Positions 1-6,758 of a DNA stretch of 35,752 bases are shown in pieces. Both the position numbers and the translations under genes were made by a program. The stretch is from an uncultured Lachnospiraceae bacterium (GTDB lineage: Bacteria; Bacillota; Clostridia; Lachnospirales; Lachnospiraceae). Location: the NCBI GenBank assembly GCA_945868435.1, contig CAMBLG010000020.1, positions 1-35,752 of the forward strand, read 5' to 3'. The notes below the pieces were generated by a model. It did no database searches, was not told the origin of the DNA, and worked only from the letters and a program-made list of their open reading frames with translations. Numbering within the stretch: position 1 is the first letter of the stretch; each line of letters begins with the position of its first letter.

Positions 1-97
1 TTTATCATAGAAGACCTTTGTATTGTCTAATTTACAGAGATTTTTTCACAGGCTCCCACAATGCGATAATCCCCGATGTCTCATTAAGTAAAATTGT

Positions 98-130
98 GGA
101 AGTACCTAAAATTAGGCACTTCCGCTTTTT
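98..130. terminator. Intrinsic terminator at left end of the first mobile element
   Basis: A 12-bp stem (98-109 with 112-123) has one A/C mismatch and is followed on the plus strand by GC and a run of T. It lies just outside the left direct repeat. It would end plus-strand transcription entering from the left. The same hairpin may also act on the minus strand after the integrase remnant, where the following bases are less T-rich. A 50-codon frame open from position 3 to 149 runs through this hairpin. It is therefore probably not coding to its end, and I do not call it a gene. Confidence 0.7.
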
Positions 131-143
131 TATGTCTAAATTT

Positions 144-165
144 TTTGAGTAAGTATTGAGTAAGT
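144..165. repeat. Left direct repeat (attL or integrase arm site)
   Basis: This 22-nt sequence is repeated at 2923-2944 with a single mismatch. Each copy contains the unit GAGTAAGT twice, 11 nt apart. The two copies bracket an integrase remnant, a relaxase and two small genes. They are therefore candidate attachment sites, or paired integrase arm-binding sites just inside the ends. The internal doubling favours arm sites; the near-identity and flanking position fit either reading. Confidence 0.6.
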
Positions 166-174
166 AAATTTTGC

Positions 175-567
175 TTACAAACAAGCACACATTCCAGTTA
201 TTAAATCATCATCATCACTAATATTTTTATAATAAGAGTTGAAAGTTGTTTCAATGTTTTCATGTCCTGCAAATTCCTGCACCGCCTTTTTATTGGCGAG
301 GTTATCCAATAAACTGGAAATTACAGAGCGTCTTATTTTATGAGATGATTTTTTAATAATGTCTACTTTTTCACAGTAAGAATATAAGCAGGTGTTAATT
401 CGTTGTCTGTTAAAGTTGTGATTGCTTGCATTTACAAAGATGAAATCACTTTTTAACTTGTGGATTTTATTCCATTCTTTGATTTTGTCTAAAATGCGTT
501 TTGCTTCTGGTGTGAGTGGTAAAATTCGCTCGCCTGCCTGCGTCTTTGTATATTCTACAACTTCCTA
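175..567 (-). pseudogene. int: Tyrosine integrase, C-terminal fragment
   Basis: On the minus strand an open stretch of about 130 codons ends at the stop 175-177. It encodes the second half of a tyrosine recombinase catalytic domain. Visible landmarks are EYTKTQAGERILPLTPEAK, then SSHKIRRSVISSLLDNL (the H-x-x-R motif), then FAGHENIETTFNSYYKN, with the conserved H and the nucleophile Tyr. The first catalytic Arg region and the whole N-terminal core-binding domain are missing. The frame hits a stop at 565-567, directly next to the end of the relaxase gene. The fragment has no start codon or ribosome site of its own and should be inactive. It looks like the product of an internal deletion that removed everything between mob and the second half of int. 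Confidence 0.85.
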
Positions 568-575
568 TTTGTCTT

Positions 576-1329
576 TTATCGGCTTCGTTCCATTTCTTCA
601 AGAATGGCTTTAGCTTTTTGGATATTTCTTTCTTTTAGCATGACCGTTTCTGCTAGTAGTTTGTTATAAAGTTCTACAAGGCGGTTATATTCTGCTGCTA
701 ACTTATTGATTTTGTCATTGAGTGCTTTCTTTTCTTGTTCCTTTGTTTTTTTTGTAGTCAGCAGGGCTTAAGTTTTTCTGCTTTTTTGGAATGAATTCTC
801 CTCTTTGCACATCAAAATTATGATGTTGCAATACTAGAGGGAGTTTGTCGTGTATGGACTTAATGAAATCTCTTGTAATAAGCGTTTTGGAAGATAAGCG
901 GTTCTCTGATGTTATTAAACAATAGTCAGCGTGTAGGTGCGGCTTTCCCATTTCATCGACATGACACACTGCTTCGATTAGATTCTCATTGCCACCTAAA
1001 CGAGAATCCATATAAGAAAGCACAAGTGTATTATAACTATCGAGTAATTCCAAGGGTAAATCTTCGGGAAATGTAAAGATACATTCAACAATCCAATTAC
1101 TGTCTTTTCTTACTCTGTTTCCGTTTGCTATCACTTTCCTTTGTATTAAGGCTTTACAATCGGCATATAAGGACTTTTCGGGTGCTTTATATATTCGGTT
1201 ATTACATGATAAGTCAATATCAATATCGGGATTGCTTATGTGGTATTTGTGTAATCGTCTGTTATGTGCGTCAATTCCTTTTAATGCACCTGCTTTATAG
1301 CATTGGCAATGAAAAGATAAAACTGCCAT
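576..1329 (-). pseudogene. mobV: MobV/Pre-type relaxase, frameshifted
   Basis: This is a plasmid mobilization relaxase of the MobV (Pre/Mob) family, which nicks oriT and leads the strand in conjugal transfer. The start at 1329 (MAVLSFHCQCYKAG) has a consensus GGAGGAGG site 4 nt upstream, better than the in-frame Met at 1347. The N-terminal part carries the family histidine motif EAVCHVDEMGKPHLHADYCL. The main frame ends at 715 in an irrelevant tail (KNKGTRKESTQ). Removing one A from the A8 run (T8 at 746-753 on the plus strand) restores a lysine/glutamate-rich coiled coil (DYKKTKEQEKKALNDKIN onward) ending at 576. MobV proteins normally have such a coiled-coil tail, so a one-base indel, real or a sequencing error, explains the split. 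Family members are usually longer (350-500 aa), so the tail is also short. Confidence 0.8.
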
Positions 1330-1351
1330 AATTCCTCCTCCTTTCATCTGC

Positions 1352-1428
1352 GACCTTACAAGACCGCCTATGCTTCTAAATCTTGTAAAGGTCTAACCCG
1401 CTATACCTTGACAAGCAAGGTCGCGGGT
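1352..1428. other. Inverted-repeat cluster upstream of mobV, candidate oriT
   Basis: Between the relaxase start and the next upstream ORF lie nested inverted repeats. GACCTTACAAGA (1352-1363) faces TCTTGTAAAGGTC (1381-1393). A second hairpin pairs ACCCGC (1396-1401) with GCGGGT (1423-1428) around an inner ACCTTG/CAAGGT stem (1405-1410 with 1416-1421). MobV origins of transfer typically sit just upstream of mob and contain such repeats. I did not find a convincing copy of the known MobV nick consensus here, so the role is inferred from position and structure. Confidence 0.4.
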
Positions 1429-1432
1429 AAAA

Positions 1433-1588
1433 TCATCTTTCGTCATCGTCAAAAGTGTATGGTTTGTATTTTTCTACTAATTCCGTAAATTGTTCCGTAC
1501 CATCGGAAGAACTGAAAGAAGCCTTTCTTTTACATTCTTCACGATAGCGGTTAATTTTACTGTCTAAACTTTCTTTATCTTCGTTCAT
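1433..1588 (-). CDS. Small acidic/charged 51-aa protein upstream of mobV
   Basis: A 51-residue ORF starts at 1588 behind a near-perfect GAGGAGGT ribosome site and ends at 1433. The sequence begins MNEDKESLDSKINRYREEC and ends KYKPYTFDDDER. It is highly charged, with a predicted helix at the front and an acidic tail, and no membrane segment. It is divergently placed from the rest of the element and probably co-transcribed with the relaxase downstream. I do not recognise the family. A relaxase accessory role is only suggested by position. The excellent ribosome site is the main argument that it is real. Confidence 0.6.
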   Translation of the reverse strand: MNEDKESLDSKINRYREECKRKASFSSSDGTEQFTELVEKYKPYTFDDDER

Positions 1589-1633
1589 TCTTGCCACCTC
1601 CTCAATCTAAATATGATTGTTGATTAGTGGTGT

Positions 1634-1653
1634 AAGTATAAAATTTTATACTT
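1634..1653. repeat. Perfect 20-bp palindrome
   Basis: AAGTATAAAA is followed immediately by TTTTATACTT. It sits 45 nt upstream of the start of the 51-aa minus-strand ORF. It could be an operator for that ORF, part of oriT, or a promoter-region repeat. The AAGTATA half-site is reminiscent of MobV origins from rolling-circle plasmids, as I remember them. Confidence 0.6.
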
Positions 1654-2028
1654 TTGAAAAAATTTTCTCACATTTGAAATGAAATCGAGCATATTGTGAG
1701 TAGAAAGTCAAAATTCATAAACACCTCGGCTTTGATTAGGCAGTTTCATCACTGGACTTTCTCAGGGGAAGAACACGCACACGAAAAACAGTAATTCGGT
1801 TTCTTTGTTTCCCAGTGTGCATTTTATTTGATTGCTAGCAATTTTATATTTATTTCATTCAGTTATTAAAGATATACAACTTAATAGCTTGTTTTCTGCT
1901 GTTCTTTTTTTGTCAAAAAGCACCTTGAGAGCTCTAGAGCGTACAAGAGCGAGCAGAGGAAGATGAGCGAGAGAGCATGAGAAACAACAAACGCTTGAGA
2001 GATTGAGTAGTTAAAAGAAAATGATTGC

Positions 2029-2050
2029 GCTAAGCCCTTTAGGGCTTAGC
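2029..2050 (+). terminator. Hairpin, possible terminator or leader structure
   Basis: A perfect 10-bp stem with a 2-nt loop ends in TTGATATC and a mixed pyrimidine stretch, not a clean T run. It lies 65 nt before the ribosome site of the gene at 2115, so it could be an attenuator or the end of an upstream transcript. The very tight loop might instead mark a cruciform-type operator. Confidence 0.4.
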
Positions 2051-2114
2051 TTGATATCAAGACCTTTCTTTTTGCTTCTTTTTCTTTAAGCATAAGAATT
2101 ATGGAGGTATAGAA

Positions 2115-2417
2115 ATGCACGGAATAGAAAGAGCAGAAATAGAAGAACTTAAAAAAATCAATTTAAAGGAGTATTTGCTCCAGTATGACAGAGCAAGTTA
2201 TAGGGTTCGTAATAATGGAACAATAGTAAAAAAAAATAAATCGCACATCGTGATATATGATGACCATAGTTATCAGTTTAATACCACCACAAAAGCATAT
2301 AAGGACAATATCGGCACTCTTCAAGTTTTATATGGTTGGGGGTTTATGGAAGCAGTAAATCATTTAAGAGATTATCGAGATAAAAAAGAGATTCCAAAGT
2401 TTAATCTATTTGATTGA
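2115..2417 (+). CDS. Small CHC2/primase-N-terminus-like protein of mobile element
   Basis: This 100-aa protein has a GGAGG site 8 nt ahead of the ATG. The order LKEYLLQYDRASYRV, then a basic SHIVIYDDHSYQFNT, then GTLQVLYGWGFMEAVNHL resembles the N-terminal module (CHC2/DUF3991-like fold) of primase-like proteins on mobilizable elements. Those modules bind nucleic acid and end in a helix that recruits a Toprim domain. Here no cysteine zinc ligands and no Toprim follow, so it is either a stand-alone member or a truncated remnant. The match is by eye and weak; a fully hypothetical call is the alternative. Confidence 0.5.
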   Translation: MHGIERAEIEELKKINLKEYLLQYDRASYRVRNNGTIVKKNKSHIVIYDDHSYQFNTTTKAYKDNIGTLQVLYGWGFMEAVNHLRDYRDKKEIPKFNLFD

Positions 2418-2436
2418 TGAAAAATGTTAGAGATTG

Positions 2437-2445
2437 TGGTAGAAT
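2437..2445 (+). promoter_or_regulatory. Extended -10 promoter for the acetyltransferase gene
   Basis: TGG-TAGAAT forms an extended -10 element in the gap between the small protein gene and the GNAT gene. The only -35-like hexamer (TTGATG, 2414-2419) is 20 nt away, so the extended -10 would have to compensate. Confidence 0.4.
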
Positions 2446-2486
2446 AGAATTCGTTAATTGAATTTAAATTTGTGGAGAATAGAATT

Positions 2487-2900
2487 ATGGAGTATCGTGA
2501 AAATAGCCTAACATATCAAGAGTATGTTTCATTGAGAAGTTCTGTTGGTTGGAACAATTTTGCAGAAGAACAAGTTTCTAATTCTATAAGTAAAAGTATA
2601 TATAACATTACGGTTGTGGATGATAACAGAACAATCGCAATGGGAAGGTTGATTGGAGACGGAATTTATTATTTGATAGTTGATATAGTTGTAAATCCTG
2701 AGTTTCAAGGAAATGGGATTGGTAGCAAAATTATTGATATGCTTTTGGCATATGTTGATGATAGAACTCCGATAGGAGGTAGGTCAAGTGTTCAGTTGAT
2801 TGCTGAACAGGGAAAAGAAGAGTTTTATATAAAAAAAGGATTTAAACTTATTCCACATGAATTTTGTGGTTCTGGTATGCGAAAGATTATTAGAAAGTAG
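2487..2900 (+). CDS. GNAT family N-acetyltransferase
   Basis: This 137-aa GNAT acetyltransferase transfers acetyl from acetyl-CoA to an unknown amine. The ATG at 2487 is preceded by GGAG (2474-2477) at good spacing, so the in-frame GTG at 2472 lies in the ribosome site itself and is rejected. The core beta4 strand and acetyl-CoA loop are seen in IVDIVVNPEFQGNGIGSKII, the R/Q-x-x-G-x-G signature variant QGNGIG. The C-terminal FYIKKGFKL is the usual beta5-alpha4 segment. It is the last gene before the right direct repeat and is the cargo of the 2.8 kb element. Substrate cannot be told; antibiotic, polyamine or protein acetylation are all possible in this family. Confidence 0.85.
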   Translation: MEYRENSLTYQEYVSLRSSVGWNNFAEEQVSNSISKSIYNITVVDDNRTIAMGRLIGDGIYYLIVDIVVNPEFQGNGIGSKIIDMLLAYVDDRTPIGGRSSVQLIAEQGKEEFYIKKGFKLIPHEFCGSGMRKIIRK

Positions 2901-2922
2901 TATTAAAAATTCCAATTTATGC

Positions 2923-2944
2923 TTTGAGTAAGTAATGAGTAAGT
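2923..2944. repeat. Right direct repeat (attR or integrase arm site)
   Basis: This is the second copy of the 22-nt repeat at 144-165, in the same orientation, one mismatch. Immediately to its right begin codons that look like the N-terminal region of the primase/helicase remnant. The element therefore appears to have gone into, or next to, the 5-prime part of that gene. Confidence 0.6.
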
Positions 2945-2951
2945 TGAGAAA

Positions 2952-4317
2952 AAGAACCGCTGAACTCCTTTCTTTATGTGGGTTCTAGGAATTCGTAAAA
3001 CTTCGAATCGTTGGAATGATAGGTTATGTCCGAAACAACGAGGCGAAAAGATGTTTTGTGATGAGTGTGAAAATACAAAATGGACAAAACTGGATGTTAA
3101 GAAAATAATTGCTCATTTATTGGGCTATAAAGAAGATGGCTCAGATGTAATAGGTGTATATCCGCTTTTGCCAAATGGGACATGCAGATTTATTGTGTTT
3201 GATTTTGATAACCATGAAAAAGGTGCAGAGGCGACAGATTTTGCCAATACAGATACTGAGTGGCATAAGGAAGTAGATGCCCTTAGAAAAATGTGTGAGA
3301 TAAATGGTATTAAGCCATTGATAGAGCGTTCTCGTTCCGGTAAAGGTGCTCATGTATGGATTTTCTTTAAGAAAGCAATACCGGCTTCTGTAGCCAGAAA
3401 TTTTTGATTTTTGTTATTAGATAAAGGTTCTGCATCAATTAACTTAAAATCCTTTCATTATTATGACAGAATGTATCCGTCTCAGGATGTGGCAAGCAGT
3501 ATTGGTAATCTGATTGCATTGCCTTTGCAGGGGCAGGCACTTAAAGATGGTAACAGTGCTTTTGTGGATGAAAACTGGAATGCATATCCAAATCAGTGGG
3601 ATATTTTACTAAATAAAACAGAAAAACTTGGTATAGAGGATATTGAAAAATATATGGCAAAATGGCAGGCAGAACTGGCAGAAAGTCGAGGGATGCTAGC
3701 TGGTACTGATATGAATAATAGGCCAAAGCCATGGAAAAAGAAGTGTGAGTTTGTTAAGGAGGATGTTGTTGGCAAACTACATATGGTGCTTAGTAATGGT
3801 GTTTATATTGACACGCTAAGGCTTTGATTTTCCGAGACTTGATGTGTTGATGCTTGCAGCACCGGTATCTTTTGAGGGGCGTCTGGAACAGTATGTAGGA
3901 AGATTAAATCGTGACTATGAAGGTAAAGAAGCTGTTTATGTATATGATTATATTGATGCTCATATGAGATTCTTTAATAAAATGTATGGTAAAAGATTGA
4001 AGACATACAAGAAAACCGGATTTTCTATATGGACGGGAGATGAACAGACTAAGCAGATAATTAATGCGATATATGATTCCGGTAATTACACGGAAAAATT
4101 CGAGCAGGATATTGTGGAAGCAGAGAAATCAATTGTAATTTCCAGTCCGGACATACGACAGAATAAGATTGACAGACTGTTATCACTGGTTAAAGATCGT
4201 CAGGAAAAAGGTGTAAATGTAACAGTCATTACTACAGATCCGGAGAGAGTTGTATATGGCAGTGCGGATGTATGTTATGAATTAATTAGAGAGATGCAGC
4301 AGGTAGGAATTAATAAT
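2952..4317 (+). pseudogene. Primase(AEP)-helicase protein, TOTE-type, degraded
   Basis: These are remains of a large (about 1000 aa) protein with an archaeo-eukaryotic primase domain, a DEAD-like helicase and a PLD-type C-terminal region. Part one (2976-3404) has a Cys cluster (FCDEC) and the primase strands GVYPLLPNGTCRFIVFDFDN and ERSRSGKGAHVWIFF. A TGA at 3405-3407 replaces the expected Gly codon, and the same frame resumes with LLDKGSASINLKSFHYYDRM, GNLIALPLQGQALKDGNS and PYPNQWDIL. At about 3813-3820 a deletion removes helicase motifs I-V and shifts the frame. The remnant picks up at GFDFPRLDVLMLAAPVSF with motif VI (EQYVGRLNRDYEGKE), then a PLD-like SIVISSPDIRQNKIDRLLS. It breaks off after IREMQQVGIN at about 4311. 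N-terminus, helicase core and C-terminus are all lost. Identification is from family memory but many blocks agree. Confidence 0.85.
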
Positions 4318-4329
4318 GGGAGAACAAAA

Positions 4330-4989
4330 ATGAACACAAAAAAGATATATGATGCGGTTGTCTTTGATATGGATGGAGTGATTTTCGATTCAGAGAGAGC
4401 TGTCATGAAGTGCTGGATGGAACTTGCCCGTAAATATGGAATTGAAAATATTGAGGAACCCTATCTTGCCTGCACCGGAACCACTATGGAAAGAACGAAA
4501 GAAATCATGTTGGAAGCATATGGAGAGGATTTTCCATACGATACTTACGCGAAGGAGGCCTCCCTTTTGTATCATGAGAAATATGATGGCGGAAGGCTTC
4601 CCATGAAGCCCGGTGTAGTCGAACTGCTTATGTATTTGAAGGCAGAGAAAAAGAAGATTGCACTCGCTTCATCTACAAGAAAGCAGACGGTCATAAATCA
4701 GCTCAGAGACGCAAATATATTGGATTTCTTTGATGCTGTCATTTGCGGAGACATGGTAGAGCGAAGCAAACCGGCGCCGGATATATTTCTGAAAGCCTGT
4801 GATGAACTGAAAGTTAAGCCTGAGAATACCTACGGGATCGAAGATTCCTATAACGGTATACGGGCAGCACATGCAGGAAATTTGAGACCTATTATGGTTC
4901 CGGACCTTCTTCCGAAGAATGATGAGATGGAAGAACTTTGTGAAGTGATTCTGGAGAATCTTTTGGAGGTCGTTAATTATTTGAAATAA
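4330..4989 (+). CDS. HAD-superfamily hydrolase, beta-phosphoglucomutase type
   Basis: This 219-aa cytoplasmic HAD subfamily IA phosphatase/phosphomutase is translated from ATG 4330 behind GGGAG (4318-4322). Upstream codons in the same frame belong to the primase-helicase wreck, giving an accidental 381-codon frame. Catalytic motif I is VVFDMDGVIFDSE (nucleophile and acid Asp). Motif II is in LASSTRK, motif III Lys in ERSKPAPDIF, and motif IV in GIEDSYNGIRAA. The spacing with a helical cap after motif I fits sugar-phosphate phosphatases and beta-phosphoglucomutases; the exact substrate is not determinable. It has normal length and no damage. It marks the beginning of intact core genome after the left accessory region. 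Confidence 0.9.
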   Translation: MNTKKIYDAVVFDMDGVIFDSERAVMKCWMELARKYGIENIEEPYLACTGTTMERTKEIMLEAYGEDFPYDTYAKEASLLYHEKYDGGRLPMKPGVVELLMYLKAEKKKIALASSTRKQTVINQLRDANILDFFDAVICGDMVERSKPAPDIFLKACDELKVKPENTYGIEDSYNGIRAAHAGNLRPIMVPDLLPKNDEMEELCEVILENLLEVVNYLK

Positions 4990-4997
4990 ATACAAAA

Positions 4998-5017
4998 CCC
5001 AATCACCTTTGGTTGGG
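4998..5017 (+). terminator. Short hairpin after HAD gene
   Basis: CCCAATC pairs with GGTTGGG around a 6-nt loop, with one T-G wobble, 8 nt after the HAD stop. No clean T run follows, so termination would be weak. It directly abuts the -35 box of the next promoter. Confidence 0.35.
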
Positions 5018-5018
5018 C

Positions 5019-5047
5019 TTGACCTTTCTATGCCAGAGAAGTAAAAT
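5019..5047 (+). promoter_or_regulatory. Sigma-A promoter of the two-gene membrane operon
   Basis: TTGACC and TAAAAT are separated by exactly 17 nt, placing the transcription start near 5054. That gives a short leader before the GGGAGG ribosome site at about 5068. Confidence 0.6.
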
Positions 5048-5081
5048 AAATAAAAATGCATACACAGGGAGGTACATAATT

Positions 5082-5498
5082 ATGGGATGTTTTCTCGTAC
5101 CGGTTACAGAAGCCGTTGTCACCACAGTTGCGGCAAGGGTAATCAAGTCCAAAGAGACAAAAGAAACAGTAAACATTTCTTCCACAGATGGTTCTGTTGA
5201 GGAAGTGACGAAAATTAAGTTTTCTACGAAGCTTGGCTGGCTGAATAAGCTGTTGTGGGGCGGTTCCGCACTTCTTGCGTTTGAACACATATGGCATGGC
5301 GAAGTGGTTCCCTTCTTCCCGTTTCTTACTGCAGTTGAGAATGGAGAAACGGCTGGAATGCTGGCAGAGATGGGCAGCGCAGGTGTTATGATGTCGGTTC
5401 TCGTCACCGCGGTATGGGCGGGGATGCTTGCCGTGTCTGCTGTTATGGAAAAGAGAGCACTCCGTGCTCCGGAATGTGAGGAGGGCGTAAAAGCATGA
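5082..5498 (+). CDS. Hypothetical membrane protein
   Basis: This 138-aa protein has a strong GGGAGG site ahead of ATG 5082; the upstream in-frame Met at 5013 would lie before the promoter. The N-terminal third is polar and includes a beta-like stretch (residues 25-50). Then come two or three hydrophobic segments (LLWGGSALLAFEHIWHG, FFPFL and the C-terminal GVMMSVLVTAVWAGMLAVSAV). The short hydrophilic end is basic then acidic. I do not recognise the family. It overlaps the next gene by 4 nt, so the two are translationally coupled and probably form a small membrane complex. Confidence 0.75.
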   Translation: MGCFLVPVTEAVVTTVAARVIKSKETKETVNISSTDGSVEEVTKIKFSTKLGWLNKLLWGGSALLAFEHIWHGEVVPFFPFLTAVENGETAGMLAEMGSAGVMMSVLVTAVWAGMLAVSAVMEKRALRAPECEEGVKA

Positions 5499-5812
5499 CC
5501 CTTTTAACCACTGTCTATGCAGCAATCATCTGCACGATCATCTGGTATAAAGGAGCTCCGAAAAGTGAGATGAAAGTTGGGATTCTCTGCTGGATGTACT
5601 GGGGCGCTTCTCTCATGTGGCTTGTTGATGCAATCTTCGAGTACGCAGAGCTTGGCGCAGAATACTTTAACCCGGCCCCACGGGATATGCTCAATGATTT
5701 TTTCCTGGGACTTTCCGTTGTGGCACTGGGGTTGATTATCTGGCTTGTCATTCTGCTAATGAAGGATCCTAAGGGTGTCATAAAGGCAGCGCTATTTAAG
5801 AAAAATAAGTAA
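5495..5812 (+). CDS. Hypothetical three-helix membrane protein
   Basis: This 105-aa protein starts with an ATGA overlap on the previous gene. It has three hydrophobic stretches (residues about 2-18, 27-45 and 70-90) and a basic tail (AALFKKNK), giving a cytoplasmic C-terminus by the positive-inside rule. No enzymatic motif is visible. It always looks like the partner of the preceding membrane protein: same operon, overlapping, and ending in a common inverted repeat. Function unknown. Confidence 0.75.
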   Translation: MTLLTTVYAAIICTIIWYKGAPKSEMKVGILCWMYWGASLMWLVDAIFEYAELGAEYFNPAPRDMLNDFFLGLSVVALGLIIWLVILLMKDPKGVIKAALFKKNK

Positions 5813-5818
5813 AACGAT

Positions 5819-5852
5819 CCCGCTATACTGGTGCGAAACATTGGTATAGCGG
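5819..5852 (+). terminator. Inverted repeat / terminator between membrane operon and LytTR gene
   Basis: The nine bases CCGCTATAC are repeated exactly inverted as GTATAGCGG, with a 16-nt loop. ATTTCGCTTT follows, a poor T tract. It may end the membrane operon. Because it lies just ahead of a LytTR-regulator gene, it may alternatively be an operator for autoregulation. Confidence 0.5.
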
Positions 5853-5887
5853 ATTTCGCTTTATCAGGAAAAGGATGAGTATACCTT

Positions 5888-6322
5888 ATGAAGGTACATT
5901 TCGAAAAAGTGGACACAACCGATGAGGAGCATGCAATCATTTATGCGATGGCCGAAACAGAGGATATCCGGTATGCAATCAATCTACTGGAGGGAAACGG
6001 CGGAAACATCCCGGTCACAAAGGATGGAAATACCTATCTGTGTAGTCCGCAAAACATTTACTATATCGAGTCGGTGGACAAGAAAACGTTTCTGTACACC
6101 AAGGGCGATTGCTACGAGTGCAAGCTGCGGCTATATGAACTGGAAGAAATGCTTTCTTACTATTTTATCCGGTGCTCGAAGGCGATGATCGTGAATCTCA
6201 GGAAAGTAAAGTCTGTGAAATCCGAGATGGGTGGAAGAATGAATGCCTCGCTCCTGAACGGAGAGAGCATTATTATCTCGCGCAGTTACGTTAAGGATGT
6301 AAAAGGGAGGCTTGGATTATAG
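5888..6322 (+). CDS. LytTR-domain DNA-binding regulator
   Basis: This 144-aa stand-alone LytTR transcription factor has no receiver domain. The C-terminal about 100 residues form the LytTR beta-rich DNA-binding fold: VTKDGNTYLCSPQNIYYIESVD, then the conserved FIRCSKAMIVNLRKVKSV and the final strand ESIIISRSYVKDVKGRLG. The N-terminal 40 residues are a short helix-strand region as in the LytTR-DUF3021 regulators of Firmicutes. AAGGATG lies 9 nt before the ATG. It is followed within a few bases by a DUF3021 gene, and in characterised pairs the membrane partner inhibits the regulator. Confidence 0.92.
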   Translation: MKVHFEKVDTTDEEHAIIYAMAETEDIRYAINLLEGNGGNIPVTKDGNTYLCSPQNIYYIESVDKKTFLYTKGDCYECKLRLYELEEMLSYYFIRCSKAMIVNLRKVKSVKSEMGGRMNASLLNGESIIISRSYVKDVKGRLGL

Positions 6323-6323
6323 C

Positions 6324-6752
6324 ATGAAAAAGATAAAGTTTTTATTTCAGCAGGCAATGACAATTTCAACAGGCATCCTTTTTTGCATCGGACTGGAGGG
6401 GGTCTGCTTCCATTTCATGGGAGATGACATTTCTCTGGGGTGGTATCATCCCATTTCAATTATACTGGCAGGGATTTTGTGCGCACTGCCTTCTCTGATC
6501 TGGCTGCAGGAGGAACATTTAAACAGACGGCAGTTTATAGTTCGGCTCGTTTTGCACTGCATTTTCCTGTTTGCGGTGGTCTCCCTGATGGGCTACCTGT
6601 TTCACTGGTATACGGATATAATCGGCTACTCCTTTGTGGTGGCGGCGTATTTTATCGTGTATGTATTTGTGTGGGGCGTTTCCTACTGGCTTGGTGCCAG
6701 GGATGAGAGTAAGATCAATGAGGCATTGAAGGATATTCAGGACGAGGAGTGA
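6324..6752 (+). CDS. DUF3021 family membrane protein
   Basis: This four-helix membrane protein (142 aa) pairs with the LytTR regulator. Hydrophobic spans are at about residues 10-28, 40-60, 72-92 and 100-120, followed by a charged tail (ESKINEALKDIQDEE). I chose ATG 6324; a TTG at 6312 is in frame but only 1 nt after the GGGAGG site (6305-6310), which is too close. The gene starts right after the regulator stop, so co-translation is likely. The family role is control of the LytTR protein, apparently by membrane sequestration; the stimulus is unknown. Confidence 0.88.
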   Translation: MKKIKFLFQQAMTISTGILFCIGLEGVCFHFMGDDISLGWYHPISIILAGILCALPSLIWLQEEHLNRRQFIVRLVLHCIFLFAVVSLMGYLFHWYTDIIGYSFVVAAYFIVYVFVWGVSYWLGARDESKINEALKDIQDEE

Positions 6753-6758
6753 CAGACA

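Larger units (their letters stand above)
1589..2114. other. Intergenic region of the element: palindromes, candidate origin/leader
   Basis: This 525-base AT-rich gap has no convincing ORF. It holds a perfect 20-bp palindrome at 1634-1653 (AAGTATAAAA then its complement), resembling the AAGTATA arms of some MobV oriT sites. It also holds a 10-bp palindrome GCTCTAGAGC (1931-1940) in a purine-rich GAGCGAG-repeat stretch (about 1940-2010). A perfect hairpin GCTAAGCCCT/AGGGCTTAGC lies at 2029-2050, with pyrimidine-rich sequence following. A replication or transfer origin, or an untranslated leader for the gene at 2115, are the obvious candidates. None can be decided from the sequence alone. Confidence 0.4.

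Noticed and set aside
3..149. Plus-strand frame open from the window start to 149
   Set aside because: It runs through a terminator hairpin and has no recognisable motif; could be the tail of a gene outside the window, but not supportable.
422..613. 63-codon plus-strand ORF
   Set aside because: It is antisense to the integrase fragment, with no ribosome site.
3844..4989. Single 381-aa helicase-HAD fusion protein
   Set aside because: The first 160 residues are the tail of a broken primase-helicase; the HAD gene has its own ribosome site and start at 4330.
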